A stretch of DNA of 64,000 nucleotides, taken from an uncultured Ruminococcus sp. GTDB taxonomy: Bacteria; Bacillota; Clostridia; Oscillospirales; Acutalibacteraceae. A program made the translations under genes and the position numbers. The stretch is from assembly GCA_902762615.1 (NCBI GenBank), contig CACWOX010000008.1, positions 1 to 64,000 of the forward strand, written 5' to 3'. The notes under the pieces are model-generated. The model was not told the origin of the DNA. It was given only the letters and a program-made list of their open reading frames with translations, and did no database searches. Every line of letters starts with the position of its first letter. Position 1 is the first letter of the stretch. Positions 24,449 to 32,573 of the stretch are shown here, one piece after another.

Positions 24449-24644
24449 AATTGAGATTCAAACTCCTTTTGCAATCATGCATAGTTATACTCAATTATTA
24501 TAATACATTATTCCCCGAGTTGGAAGTGTATTTTTGCAGATTTACAAAAACTTTTAAATTGGAAACTTTTAAATTTTCTGAATTGACAAGGAAAACGATA
24601 GAAATGATGAAATGATGCAATTGCAACAAGAGGCAAATATCCGG

Positions 24645-24673
24645 TTGACTTGAATGATGAAATGTGCTATTAT
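24645..24673 (+). promoter_or_regulatory. promoter of the aminotransferase gene
   Basis: TTGACT (24645-24650), 17 bases, TATTAT (24668-24673), 73 bases before ATG 24747. The leader shows no T-box or obvious riboswitch. Confidence 0.75.
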
Positions 24674-24746
24674 TTAAAGAAGCCGCATCACACAACGCCA
24701 ATCTGCGTCAGATGGGCTGCAATAAAACACTGAGAAGGTATGCGCT

Positions 24747-25967
24747 ATGAGAACATTTCAGAAATCGCACAAGCTCGACAATGTGTGCTACGATATACGC
24801 GGTCCCGTAATGGACGAAGCCAACCGCATGATCGCAAACGGAGAAAAAATCCTCAAGCTCAACATAGGCAATCCAGCCCCATTTGGCTTTCGCGCTCCTG
24901 ACGAGGTCATCGAGGCAATGCAATCCAACCTGACCTCTACAGAAGGATATTCCGACTCCAAGGGATTGCTTGCGGCTCGTCAGGCCATCGCCGATTACTG
25001 CGTCAATGTCAAACATATTGCCGGCGTCACTCCCGACGACGTTTACACCGGCAACGGCGCAAGTGAGCTTATCACATTGTCCATGCAGGGCTTGCTCGAC
25101 AACGGCGACGAAGTGCTTGTTCCCGCGCCCGATTATCCTCTATGGACGGCTTCCGTCACGCTTGCCGGCGGCAAGGCGGTGCATTACATATGTGACGAAA
25201 GTGCCGACTGGTTTCCCGATATAGACGACATCCGCTCCAAGGTGACGCCGCGCACAAAGGGCATTGTCATCATCAATCCCAACAATCCCACCGGTGCGCT
25301 TTATTCCCGCGACCTGCTGGAGCAGATAGCCCAGATCGCCCGCGAAAATGACCTGATCGTATTTTCCGACGAGATTTACGACCGTCTTGTAATGGACGGT
25401 CTCGAGCATACATCCATTTCCTCCATAGCTCCGGATATTTTTTCCGTTACCTTCAACGGACTTTCCAAATCTCACCTCATTGCCGGCTACCGCTGCGGCT
25501 GGATGTCGCTCTGCGGCGAAAAATCCCGTGTCAAGGGCTACATTGAAGGCATCAACCTGCTCTCTTCCATGCGCCTTTGCTCCAACGTTCCGGCGCAGTC
25601 GCTTATTCCCATCGCTCTCAAAAACGCGTACACCGCCAAAGAAATGCTTGTTCCCGGCGGCAGAATATATGAGCAGCGCGAGTTCATCTGCAATGCCATC
25701 AATGACATTCCCGGCATGAGCGTCGTCAAGCCAAAGGCTGCCTTCTACATCTTCCCTAAAATCGACACCGAGCGTTTCCATATAACCGATGACGAAAAGT
25801 TTGTGCTCGATTTCCTCAAGCAGAAGAAGATTCTTCTCACGCACGGCGGCGGCTTCCACTGGGAGACCCCCGACCATTTCCGCGTGGTATATCTGCCTTG
25901 CGTCGACGAACTCAAACAGGCAGCAGAGGGACTGCGCGACTTCCTTAAAGATTATCGCCAGAACTGA
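24747..25967 (+). CDS. pyridoxal-phosphate aminotransferase, AlaA/AlaT-like
   Basis: A 406-residue class I aminotransferase. The N-terminal YDIRGPVMDEANRM and LNIGNPAPFGF are typical of alanine-synthesising AlaA/AlaT enzymes. The cofactor site is built by GNGASELI (102-109), NPNNPTGALYS (about 177-187), FSDEIYDRL (Asp208/Tyr211) and the Schiff-base Lys in LSKSHLIAGYR (K241). R248 and a C-terminal HFRVVYLP Arg would bind the substrate carboxylate. It would use pyruvate/glutamate, as inferred from the family. It is monocistronic with a strong terminator. GAGAAGG precedes ATG. Confidence 0.88.
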   Translation: MRTFQKSHKLDNVCYDIRGPVMDEANRMIANGEKILKLNIGNPAPFGFRAPDEVIEAMQSNLTSTEGYSDSKGLLAARQAIADYCVNVKHIAGVTPDDVYTGNGASELITLSMQGLLDNGDEVLVPAPDYPLWTASVTLAGGKAVHYICDESADWFPDIDDIRSKVTPRTKGIVIINPNNPTGALYSRDLLEQIAQIARENDLIVFSDEIYDRLVMDGLEHTSISSIAPDIFSVTFNGLSKSHLIAGYRCGWMSLCGEKSRVKGYIEGINLLSSMRLCSNVPAQSLIPIALKNAYTAKEMLVPGGRIYEQREFICNAINDIPGMSVVKPKAAFYIFPKIDTERFHITDDEKFVLDFLKQKKILLTHGGGFHWETPDHFRVVYLPCVDELKQAAEGLRDFLKDYRQN

Positions 25968-25989
25968 TTTTTTCAGGCTAATATTACGT

Positions 25990-26026
25990 CCGGACAAGGA
26001 GGCAACTGTTTCTTTGTCCGGTTTTT
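25990..26026 (+). terminator. terminator of the aminotransferase gene
   Basis: CCGGACAA (25990-25997) pairs with TTGTCCGG (26014-26021), followed by TTTTT. Confidence 0.9.
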
Positions 26027-26082
26027 CCTACTGAACTATGTGAAAATCATTATGAAAAAATTTATTTTCTAAATAAAAACTC

Positions 26083-26111
26083 TTGACATATTGTTAACAG
26101 TCTGTTACACT
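26083..26111 (+). promoter_or_regulatory. sigma-A promoter of lipoprotein 1
   Basis: TTGACA (26083-26088), 17 bases, TACACT (26106-26111). Confidence 0.85.
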
Positions 26112-26145
26112 AAAATTATCAAAAAACGAATGGAGGATTCTTCAA

Positions 26146-27063
26146 ATGAAAACAACCAAAAGACTCATTTCACTGACCGCAGTTCTGGCGCTGCTGCTCT
26201 CAATGGCGTCCTGCTCGCTGCTCGAAAAGAAGGCAAGCTTCACCCAAAAGATCACGGCTGGCAACATTACTGTCAGCATCCGCGACGACATGAAAGAACT
26301 GGACGAGGTCAAAAACGACGACAACTACATCACAGGCTTCCGCTGGAACGGCTACGGCATGAACATCGGAAATGTGGAGGCAAATGAAACCAGCGCATTC
26401 AAGCTCAGCGGTCAGACCGGCGACGATGTCCTTAAAAAGGTTGCCGAAAGCGGCAAGGATGCGAGCGACATCAAGAAGTTTGGCGACATCAGTTATATCG
26501 AATACACCGATACGTCCAACAGCACGGATTACGCATCCACGGTGTATATTACGGAAGTCGGCTATGAGTATTATTTCTTTGAGTTCTACACACTTCCCAA
26601 TAATGCCGACAAGTACCGCGAGCAATACGAGACCATTATTTCCAGCGTCAGCATCATAGAGGAACCTGCCAAGACGGTAGACGTCACCTTTGACAATGTG
26701 ATCTTAACGGTGGATGGTGACGCATATGAGCAGAGCAGCGGCACATGGATATGCAGCAGATACTCTGTCACTGTATTCAACACCAATCTCAGCGCCAACA
26801 CAGCAACACCCGAGCAATTGGCAAAAGCGACAATCCAGAGCGGCGGTTACAAGGACTTCAACGGTCAGGATGTCACTGAAGTTCAAACAACTCCGGGCGG
26901 CGCGGTCTACTTTGAAGGCATGGCTGAGGAATTATACGCTACCCACTTCATCAAGGAAATCAACGGCACGCTGTATTATATCATGCTTTCAACGATTGTT
27001 CCTACAGACGATCAGCTCAAGGCTGAATTCGTAACGATTGTCGACGGCGCTCACGCGGCGTAA
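26146..27063 (+). CDS. lipoprotein, tandem paralogue 1
   Basis: 305 residues with a lipoprotein signal ending LSMASC (Cys23). The mature part is two similar-sized alpha/beta halves. Half one begins FTQKITAGNITVSIRDDMKE and holds FRWNGYGMNIGNVEAN. Half two begins TVDVTFDNVILTVDGDAYEQ and holds a Cys (ICSRY). Both halves end in a loop then ...EFYTL/...LSTIVPTDDQLKAEF, suggesting an internal duplication of a PsbP/DUF-like fold. Function unknown; it is exported and membrane-anchored. It has its own promoter, GGAGG and terminator. The neighbouring gene 27259-28167 is a clear paralogue. Confidence 0.8.
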   Translation: MKTTKRLISLTAVLALLLSMASCSLLEKKASFTQKITAGNITVSIRDDMKELDEVKNDDNYITGFRWNGYGMNIGNVEANETSAFKLSGQTGDDVLKKVAESGKDASDIKKFGDISYIEYTDTSNSTDYASTVYITEVGYEYYFFEFYTLPNNADKYREQYETIISSVSIIEEPAKTVDVTFDNVILTVDGDAYEQSSGTWICSRYSVTVFNTNLSANTATPEQLAKATIQSGGYKDFNGQDVTEVQTTPGGAVYFEGMAEELYATHFIKEINGTLYYIMLSTIVPTDDQLKAEFVTIVDGAHAA

Positions 27064-27095
27064 TCAAGGCTTTTTGAAAATCAATACTTTTATTT

Positions 27096-27144
27096 CATCC
27101 GCACATAAGGCAGAGCAACTCCTTGTGTGCGGATGATTTTTTTT
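27096..27144 (+). terminator. terminator of lipoprotein 1
   Basis: CATCCGCACATAAGG pairs with CCTTGTGTGCGGATG (15 positions, one wobble), then A and TTTTTTTT. Confidence 0.92.
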
Positions 27145-27196
27145 AATTGGAAACTTAAAATTAGTATGAATTCTCCTATCAGAGCCCTCATAATTC

Positions 27197-27225
27197 TTGA
27201 CAAAAAAAATATACTTAGCTACAAT
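27197..27225 (+). promoter_or_regulatory. sigma-A promoter of lipoprotein 2
   Basis: TTGACA (27197-27202), 17 bases, TACAAT (27220-27225). Confidence 0.85.
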
Positions 27226-27258
27226 TATAATATATTACCCGAATGGAGGAATAAAAAA

Positions 27259-28167
27259 TTGAAAGCAACAAAAAAAATGATGAGTTTCATTGCGGTTCTT
27301 GCGCTGCTGCTCTCAACGGCATCCTGTTCTCTTCTCAACGGAGGCGGAAAGTTCAACCAGAAAATCGTAGTCGGCAATATTGAACTCACTATCCGTGAGG
27401 ACATGAAGGAAGATCCGTCAATTACTACAAAGGGACAAAATTATATCACCTGCTATTTCTGGAACGGATACGGGATGAATATCGGCTCGATAAATGCTAC
27501 CGATATCATACTCAGCGGAAAAACAGCTGATACATTTCTTGCGGAAACACTGGAAGAGCAAAAAAACCTCACCGATATTAAAAAGTACCAAGACGTCAGC
27601 TATGCGGAATACTCCATTACAGAAGGAGAAAATCAATATCTGTTTACCTATTTTATACTTGAAGAAGGAAACGAATTTTACTTCCTTGAGTTTTACACCA
27701 TGTCAGAAACTTCAGATGAGTACATGAAACAGTATCAAACCATTGTTTCAAGTGTTAAAATGATTAAAGAAACAACGGCAACTGTCAATGTAACCATAGG
27801 AGGAATCGCTATGACAATTGACGGTGACTCGGTTGACAGTGGAAACAATATTTATAAATGCGGCAGATATATGGTCAGCGCCGCTTCTTATACTGTTCCA
27901 TCTGAATATTCCGCTGAGGAATTCATTCGTTCAGCCATCGAACAAGGAGGTTACAAGACCGCCGAGGGAAAGGAAGTAACCGAGGTAACTACAACCGCCG
28001 ACGGCATTTCCTCTTTTGAATGTTACACTAATAATATGTATGCGTATCATTATGCCAAGACGGTAGAAACCAAGATTATATATCTCTTCTTCTTCACAAC
28101 GGCGCCAGCTGATGAACAGCTTAAAACAGATTTCGGATATATTGCCGCTGCCGCAAAGCTTTCATAA
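27259..28167 (+). CDS. lipoprotein, tandem paralogue 2
   Basis: TTG 27259 is the start: GGAGG lies ten bases ahead, and the frame's earlier codons (from 27127) overlap the promoter. The 302-residue product begins KATKKMMSFIAVLALLLSTASC. It matches paralogue 1 along its length: KFNQKIVVGNIELTIREDMKE, FWNGYGMNIGSINATD, EFYFLEFYTMSE and TTAPADEQLKTDF. The two differ at many positions and this copy is more A+T-rich, so the duplication is old or one copy was acquired from a relative. Function unknown. Confidence 0.8.
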   Translation: MKATKKMMSFIAVLALLLSTASCSLLNGGGKFNQKIVVGNIELTIREDMKEDPSITTKGQNYITCYFWNGYGMNIGSINATDIILSGKTADTFLAETLEEQKNLTDIKKYQDVSYAEYSITEGENQYLFTYFILEEGNEFYFLEFYTMSETSDEYMKQYQTIVSSVKMIKETTATVNVTIGGIAMTIDGDSVDSGNNIYKCGRYMVSAASYTVPSEYSAEEFIRSAIEQGGYKTAEGKEVTEVTTTADGISSFECYTNNMYAYHYAKTVETKIIYLFFFTTAPADEQLKTDFGYIAAAAKLS

Positions 28168-28204
28168 TATTTCTAAAAATGAGTATATCGCTGCCAACAC
28201 ATCA

Positions 28205-28242
28205 AAAACGCTTGCCTTATCGTCAAACAAGGCAAGCGTTTT
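28205..28242. terminator. bidirectional terminator between lipoprotein 2 and the 119-residue gene
   Basis: AAAACGCTTGCCTT and AAGGCAAGCGTTTT form a perfect 14-bp stem with T runs on both strands; it serves the two convergent genes. Confidence 0.9.
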
Positions 28243-28312
28243 GTATTTTACTCATGTTTACTCATGTTTAATTTACTGCATCAAAAGCTGTGACTTTGCG
28301 GAATCAAAACAA

Positions 28313-28672
28313 TCAGAAAATGGCTGTTATCAGCATTGCCGCGGCTGCTCCGCCGCCTGCCGAAATCAACAGCGGAAGCCAGCTGCCGCGTCGGTTTTGA
28401 TTTATTGGTGGAGCATCCGCTATCGAATACTGACGTGTGCGCTGTTCGGGCGGGTGCTTATGACTTGCATTTACACGCAGCACATGTCTGGTGCCATGCT
28501 GTGCGTCCTCCACCTCCGCGCTGAGATTGTCAGCCACACGTTCCGCCTCACGGTGCAGATCCAGCCCACTGCCGCAGGTGTACTGCGGACGGACAAAGCA
28601 TATCACACGCTCAAAAAATTCGCTGTCCACGCTCTCTACCTCAACGACATACCTTCCGATTCCCTTTATCAT
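28313..28672 (-). CDS. small protein with C-terminal membrane helix (119 aa)
   Basis: It begins MIKGIGRYVVEVESVDSEFF and ERVICFVRP, followed by a short helical stretch (DLHREAERVADNLSAEV) and a His/Pro-rich linker. A C-terminal helix runs LLISAGGGAAAAMLITAIF. The N-terminal part recalls small clostridial proteins with an MxKGVSRRVIVI...PDPxLFEQAIF start, sometimes misannotated as initiation factor 2 fragments. It would be tail-anchored in the membrane. AAAGGGG lies 14 bases before the ATG, rather far. Function unknown. Confidence 0.65.
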   Translation of the reverse strand: MIKGIGRYVVEVESVDSEFFERVICFVRPQYTCGSGLDLHREAERVADNLSAEVEDAQHGTRHVLRVNASHKHPPEQRTRQYSIADAPPINQNRRGSWLPLLISAGGGAAAAMLITAIF

Positions 28673-28883
28673 TTTTTCTAAAAAACCCCTTTCTATGCAA
28701 ACTCATGCAATGCCGCGCAAAGTATGAAATTCCGGAAATCCCATGCACGGTCACGTATCAATCCATAAGCTATTATTTGCGAAAAAGTCAAAAAATATGT
28801 ATGGCAGGCAGATCACAAGAAAGATTAAACAAATTGTAATATTCCGCTTGAAATGGCAAAAAAAGGGTTTTCAACTCAAAAGC

Positions 28884-29198
28884 GGTGGAAAAGTCTGTTA
28901 AAAGTGTGGAAAAGTGTGGAATTACATTCTGTATTATCATTCAGCCCTCAAAATCAAGCGGAAATCGCAGGGTTTTCCCCTCTTTCCACCGAGTTTTCCA
29001 CCGAATTTTCAAAGGGTGTAATATTCAACAGCTCTCCACAGCCTTTTTTGATTCGCAGATGTGGGATTTACAAATAGTAATAATTCGCATTTTTGGAGTC
29101 ATTAATTGAAACATTTTACAAAATAATTGTCGGATTTTTGCTCTTATCACAGATTTTCAACTGCTTTTCCACCTCTGATTTCCACAGGCAGTGGAATA
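28884..29198. other. cluster of DnaA-box-like sequences
   Basis: In this 600-bp gene-free stretch (28735-29360) about nine sites share the core TTCCAC of the DnaA box TTATCCACA. They are 28884-28892, 28905-28913 (TTTTCCACA, one mismatch, minus), 28915-28923, 28982-28990, 28994-29002 (TTTTCCACC), 29032-29040, 29165-29173, 29178-29186 and 29190-29198, on both strands. A+T-rich blocks flank them. No dnaA, dnaN or strand-switch is nearby, so this is not an obvious oriC; a DnaA-titration or regulatory site is possible. Confidence 0.45.
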
Positions 29199-29220
29199 TG
29201 TCCGAATCATACCTTTGCTT

Positions 29221-29249
29221 TTGACACGATGTAACAATAATTTTACGAT
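29221..29249 (+). promoter_or_regulatory. upstream ilvD promoter
   Basis: TTGACA (29221-29226), 17 bases, TACGAT (29244-29249). It lies just downstream of the DnaA-box-like cluster. Confidence 0.6.
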
Positions 29250-29266
29250 ATATCTTCCGTGGATTA

Positions 29267-29295
29267 TTGACAATCAGGGCAATTGGATTTAAAAT
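29267..29295 (+). promoter_or_regulatory. downstream ilvD promoter
   Basis: TTGACA (29267-29272), 17 bases, TAAAAT (29290-29295), 65 bases before ATG 29361. With the previous one it makes a tandem pair. No T-box is seen in the leader. Confidence 0.75.
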
Positions 29296-29360
29296 ATAAA
29301 AGATAAAAAGACATTGCTCTTGCAGTCATTCTTTTATAATAATTCAGGAGGTAATATCCC

Positions 29361-31022
29361 ATGAGAAGCGATATGCTCAAGGAAGGTCCCAGCAGAGCGC
29401 CGCACCGTTCCCTGCTCAAGGCACTTTCCATCACAGATTCCGAAATGAAGCGTCCGTTTGTCGCTGTTGTCAATTCCTACAGCGAATACATTCCCGGTCA
29501 CATGCACCTGCGCGAGATCGGTGAAGCCGTTAAGGCGGGTATCCGCAACGCAGGCGGCGTTCCCTTTGAGTTCCAGACCATAGGCGTGTGCGACGGTCTT
29601 GCAATGAATCACCCCGGCATGAAGTATTCCCTGCCTTCCCGTGAACTCATTGCCGACTCCATCGAGGTTATGCTGACCGCTCACCCGATGGACGCAGTCG
29701 TGTTCATTCCCAACTGCGACAAGATCGTTCCCGGCATGCTGCTTGCTGCCTGCCGTCTGAATATCCCTGCCATCTTCATCAGCGGCGGTCCCATGATGTC
29801 GGGCAGGTGCGACTCCAACAAGTACGGACTTTCCGAGATGTTTGAAGCGGTCGGCAGCTATTCCGCAGGCAAGATAGACTCCCGCAAGCTTCAGGAGCTG
29901 GAAGCCAAGGCATGTCCCACATGCGGTTCCTGCTCCGGCATGTACACGGCAAACTCCATGAACTGCCTCACCGAAGCGATCGGTATGTCTCTCCCAGGAG
30001 CGGCAACCTGTCTGGCTGTTTCGGCAAAGCGCCGCAGACTCGCCAAGATGAGCGGCGAGAGAGTTCTGGAACTGCTCAAAAAGGACATCAAGCCCCTCGA
30101 CATCATCACCCCCAAATCACTTGAAAATGCCCTTCGCTCCGAGATGGCTCTCGGCTGCTCCACCAATACAGTGCTTCACCTTACCGCAATCGCCTATGAA
30201 GCCGGCTGCCCCATCAACATGGAGATCATCGACGATATCAGCAAGACCACTCCCCAGATATGCAAGCTCAATCCCGCAGGTCAGATCTTCATCGAGGATC
30301 TCGAGGAAATGGGCGGCATTGAGGCTGTTCTCAAGGAACTGAGCAAGGCAGGTCTGATCAACACCGAATGTATGACCGTTGCCGGCACTGTGGGCGAAAG
30401 AATCGCTTACGCTCCCGACGCCGACGGCACTGTCATCCGCACGCTTGACAATCCTCACCGCAAGGACGGCGGCATTGCCGTTCTCCGCGGCAACATCGCA
30501 GAGGAAGGCGCGGTCGTCAAGCAGGGCGCAGTCGCTCCCGAAATGATGCAGCACCGCGGTCCCGCTAAGTGCTTCGACAGCGAAGAGGACGCAAGCGAGG
30601 CGATTCTCGGCGGCAAGATCAAGGAAGGCGACGTGGTTGTCATCCGCTATGAAGGTCCCAAGGGCGGTCCCGGCATGCGCGAAATGCTCAATCCCACCGC
30701 TTCGCTGGTCGGCATGGGTCTGGATAAGTCGGTCGCTCTCATCACCGACGGACGATTCAGCGGTGCCACAAGAGGCGCTGCCATCGGTCACGTATCTCCC
30801 GAAGCTGCCGCAGGCGGACTGATCGGACTCATTCAGGACGGCGATATGATCAACGTTGATATCACCAACCGCACCCTCACCCTTGAAGTCGACGACGCTG
30901 AGATCGAAAAGCGCCGTGCAGCTTGGGTCGCTCCCGAGAAGCACCTCAAGGGCTATCTGGCTCGCTATTATCAGCACGTGAGCAGCGGTTCCCAGGGCGC
31001 GGTATTCCTCAAGGATGAATAA
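29361..31022 (+). CDS. ilvD: dihydroxy-acid dehydratase
   Basis: The 553-residue Fe-S dehydratase of valine, leucine and isoleucine synthesis. Cluster ligands are visible in NCDKIVPGM (C119) and [12 protein letters not shown] (C188/C191), with VCDG (C77) nearby. [20 protein letters not shown] near the C-terminus is the family signature. Length and motif order are normal. AGGAGG lies nine bases before ATG. It is not clustered with other ilv genes here; tandem promoters and a terminator make it a single-gene unit. Confidence 0.95.
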   Translation: MRSDMLKEGPSRAPHRSLLKALSITDSEMKRPFVAVVNSYSEYIPGHMHLREIGEAVKAGIRNAGGVPFEFQTIGVCDGLAMNHPGMKYSLPSRELIADSIEVMLTAHPMDAVVFIPNCDKIVPGMLLAACRLNIPAIFISGGPMMSGRCDSNKYGLSEMFEAVGSYSAGKIDSRKLQELEAKACPTCGSCSGMYTANSMNCLTEAIGMSLPGAATCLAVSAKRRRLAKMSGERVLELLKKDIKPLDIITPKSLENALRSEMALGCSTNTVLHLTAIAYEAGCPINMEIIDDISKTTPQICKLNPAGQIFIEDLEEMGGIEAVLKELSKAGLINTECMTVAGTVGERIAYAPDADGTVIRTLDNPHRKDGGIAVLRGNIAEEGAVVKQGAVAPEMMQHRGPAKCFDSEEDASEAILGGKIKEGDVVVIRYEGPKGGPGMREMLNPTASLVGMGLDKSVALITDGRFSGATRGAAIGHVSPEAAAGGLIGLIQDGDMINVDITNRTLTLEVDDAEIEKRRAAWVAPEKHLKGYLARYYQHVSSGSQGAVFLKDE

Positions 31023-31065
31023 ACTTTTGGCTCCCACTATTATATAAAACAAAAAACATAAAACA

Positions 31066-31120
31066 ATCCCCGTCAGAGCGCGTTCCTTTGGAAGGTCTCA
31101 CTCCGACGGGGGATTTTTTA
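31066..31120. terminator. terminator between ilvD and plsC
   Basis: ATCCCCGTC pairs with GACGGGGGAT around a long partly folded loop, then TTTTTT on the plus strand. The minus-strand side ends TTGTTTTAT, so it may also serve plsC. Confidence 0.85.
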
Positions 31121-31123
31121 TCA

Positions 31124-31855
31124 TTATTTGCTGAATTGTGCCTTTGCCTGCGTCACGATCTGCTGGGTTTTTGCCGGCAGCTCTTTGAATTCGGCGCGTC
31201 CCATGCCTTCTGTTTCGATGGGCGGCAATATCGCTAAATTCACTTTGCCGGATTTTATCCAGTAGCCGTTGCGCTCAAAGAGAGCGCTTGTGCCGTCAAG
31301 CGCCACAGGAATGATCGGAGCGCCGGTCTTCTGGGCGACCTTGAAGGCGCCGCCCTTGAATTCGCCTATCTCACCGGTCTTGCTGCGTGTGCCTTCGGGA
31401 AAGATGATCGCAGAATAGCCGTTGTTTATCACTTCGATCATCTTGTTGATTGCTTCAATTCCCGCCTTCATGTCGGCGCGGTCGACGTAGACGCAGTGGA
31501 TCTCCCTCATCCACAGGCGTATGAGCGGCACCTTGCCTATGCTCGCCTTGGAGAGAATGGCATGAGGCTTGTCGAGGTGTGCCAGCAGCACAAGGATATC
31601 AAAGAAGCTCTGGTGATTGCTTGCAAAAACGCAGGTGCGTCCTTCGGGAATATTTTCCTTACCTGTAACCGTCACCTTTGCGCCTGCCATGAAGAGCAGC
31701 CTGCGCGCCCAATTGCGAACGATTTTATCAACCAGCGCATCGCGTTTTTCGCGTGTAGAGAATTTATTTGCCAGCTGCACTCTGAGCCAGACGAACATCA
31801 GCAGAAGCAGCTCTATCCACATATATGCCTGAAAAATAATAGTTCTGAGTATCAT
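31124..31855 (-). CDS. plsC: 1-acyl-sn-glycerol-3-phosphate acyltransferase
   Basis: 243 residues. A membrane helix (about 5-27) is followed by the acyltransferase domain with NHQSFFD (H81 and D86 of the HX4D motif), an SIGKVPLIRLWMRE block and FPEGTRSKTGEIGEFKGG (EGTRS 154-158). All four family motifs are present. It makes phosphatidic acid at the inner membrane face. GGAGG precedes ATG 31855. It follows greA after a terminator. Confidence 0.92.
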   Translation of the reverse strand: MILRTIIFQAYMWIELLLLMFVWLRVQLANKFSTREKRDALVDKIVRNWARRLLFMAGAKVTVTGKENIPEGRTCVFASNHQSFFDILVLLAHLDKPHAILSKASIGKVPLIRLWMREIHCVYVDRADMKAGIEAINKMIEVINNGYSAIIFPEGTRSKTGEIGEFKGGAFKVAQKTGAPIIPVALDGTSALFERNGYWIKSGKVNLAILPPIETEGMGRAEFKELPAKTQQIVTQAKAQFSK

Positions 31856-31880
31856 CTTATTGTCCTCCGATGTATATTAA

Positions 31881-31931
31881 AAAGCTGTCACCAGCCCCGG
31901 AAGGCGTTACAGCCAGGTCAGGCAACAGCTT
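31881..31931 (-). terminator. terminator of greA
   Basis: Minus strand AAGCTGT (31931-31925) pairs with ACAGCTT, followed by TTTT. An inner GCC...GGC pairing closes the loop. Confidence 0.65.
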
Positions 31932-31957
31932 GTTGATTCAATTGCATCAATAAAGCC

Positions 31958-32446
31958 TTATTTGGAAGCGATGATTTCGAGTATCTGGTAGGTCAGCACT
32001 CCGCCGGGAGCCTCAACATCCACCAGTTCATCGACATGCTTGCCAAGAACGGCTCTGCCTACCGGACATTCGTCCGAAATACTGCCTCTGAGGGGGTTCG
32101 CTTCAGTGGAGCCGACGATCTGATATTCTTCCTCTTCGTTGCTCTCAACATCGAGAAGCTTAACCGTGCTGCCGATCTTTACCACGTCGGTGGAAAGCTC
32201 GGATTCGTCGATAATCTCGACATTTTTAAGCATTGTCTCCAGCTCGAGAATTCTGCTCTCGACCTGAGCCTGTTCGTTTTTGGCTTCGTCGTATTCGCTG
32301 TTTTCACTCAAGTCACCGAAGGAAAGGGCAACCTTGATCTTATCGGCTATGTCCTTTCTTTTGACTGATTTGAGGTATTCCAGCTCTTCCTCGCGCTGCT
32401 TGAGACCTTCCGCCGTCAGCTTGAATTGCCTTACGTTGTTTGCCAT
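31958..32446 (-). CDS. greA: transcription elongation factor GreA
   Basis: 162 residues from ATG 32446 (AGGGAG ten bases upstream; the TTG nine bases earlier is too close). The N-terminal coiled coil contains the tip motif [16 protein letters not shown], whose acidic residues reach the polymerase active site. The C-terminal FKBP-like domain has [11 protein letters not shown] and [19 protein letters not shown]. It rescues backtracked RNA polymerase by stimulating transcript cleavage. It has its own strong promoter. Confidence 0.95.
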   Translation of the reverse strand: MANNVRQFKLTAEGLKQREEELEYLKSVKRKDIADKIKVALSFGDLSENSEYDEAKNEQAQVESRILELETMLKNVEIIDESELSTDVVKIGSTVKLLDVESNEEEEYQIVGSTEANPLRGSISDECPVGRAVLGKHVDELVDVEAPGGVLTYQILEIIASK

Positions 32447-32507
32447 ACTTTGCAATCTCCCTTTGCTTCATGGATTTATCAAAAATGAATGCGGTGATAC
32501 GGATAAT

Positions 32508-32536
32508 ATTATATCCTCATTGACCCAAAATGTCAA
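32508..32536 (-). promoter_or_regulatory. sigma-A promoter of greA
   Basis: Minus strand TTGACA (32536-32531), 17 bases, TATAAT (32513-32508), 61 bases before ATG 32446. Confidence 0.9.
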
Positions 32537-32573
32537 TATTGAATTTTACCTGCCTATTGCCTGAAATTTCGGG

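Noticed and set aside
24674-24746. T-box or amino-acid riboswitch before the aminotransferase
   Set aside because: The leader is only about 70 bases with no T-box core sequence or terminator/antiterminator pair. The same holds for the ilvD leader.
25140-25997. 285-codon minus-strand frame
   Set aside because: Antisense shadow of the aminotransferase; it would run through the terminator.
28735-29360. Chromosomal origin oriC
   Set aside because: DnaA-box-like sites are present, but no dnaA, dnaN, rpmH or gidA/mnmG gene and no switch of gene strand accompanies them.
30117-31052. 311-codon minus-strand frame
   Set aside because: Antisense shadow of ilvD.
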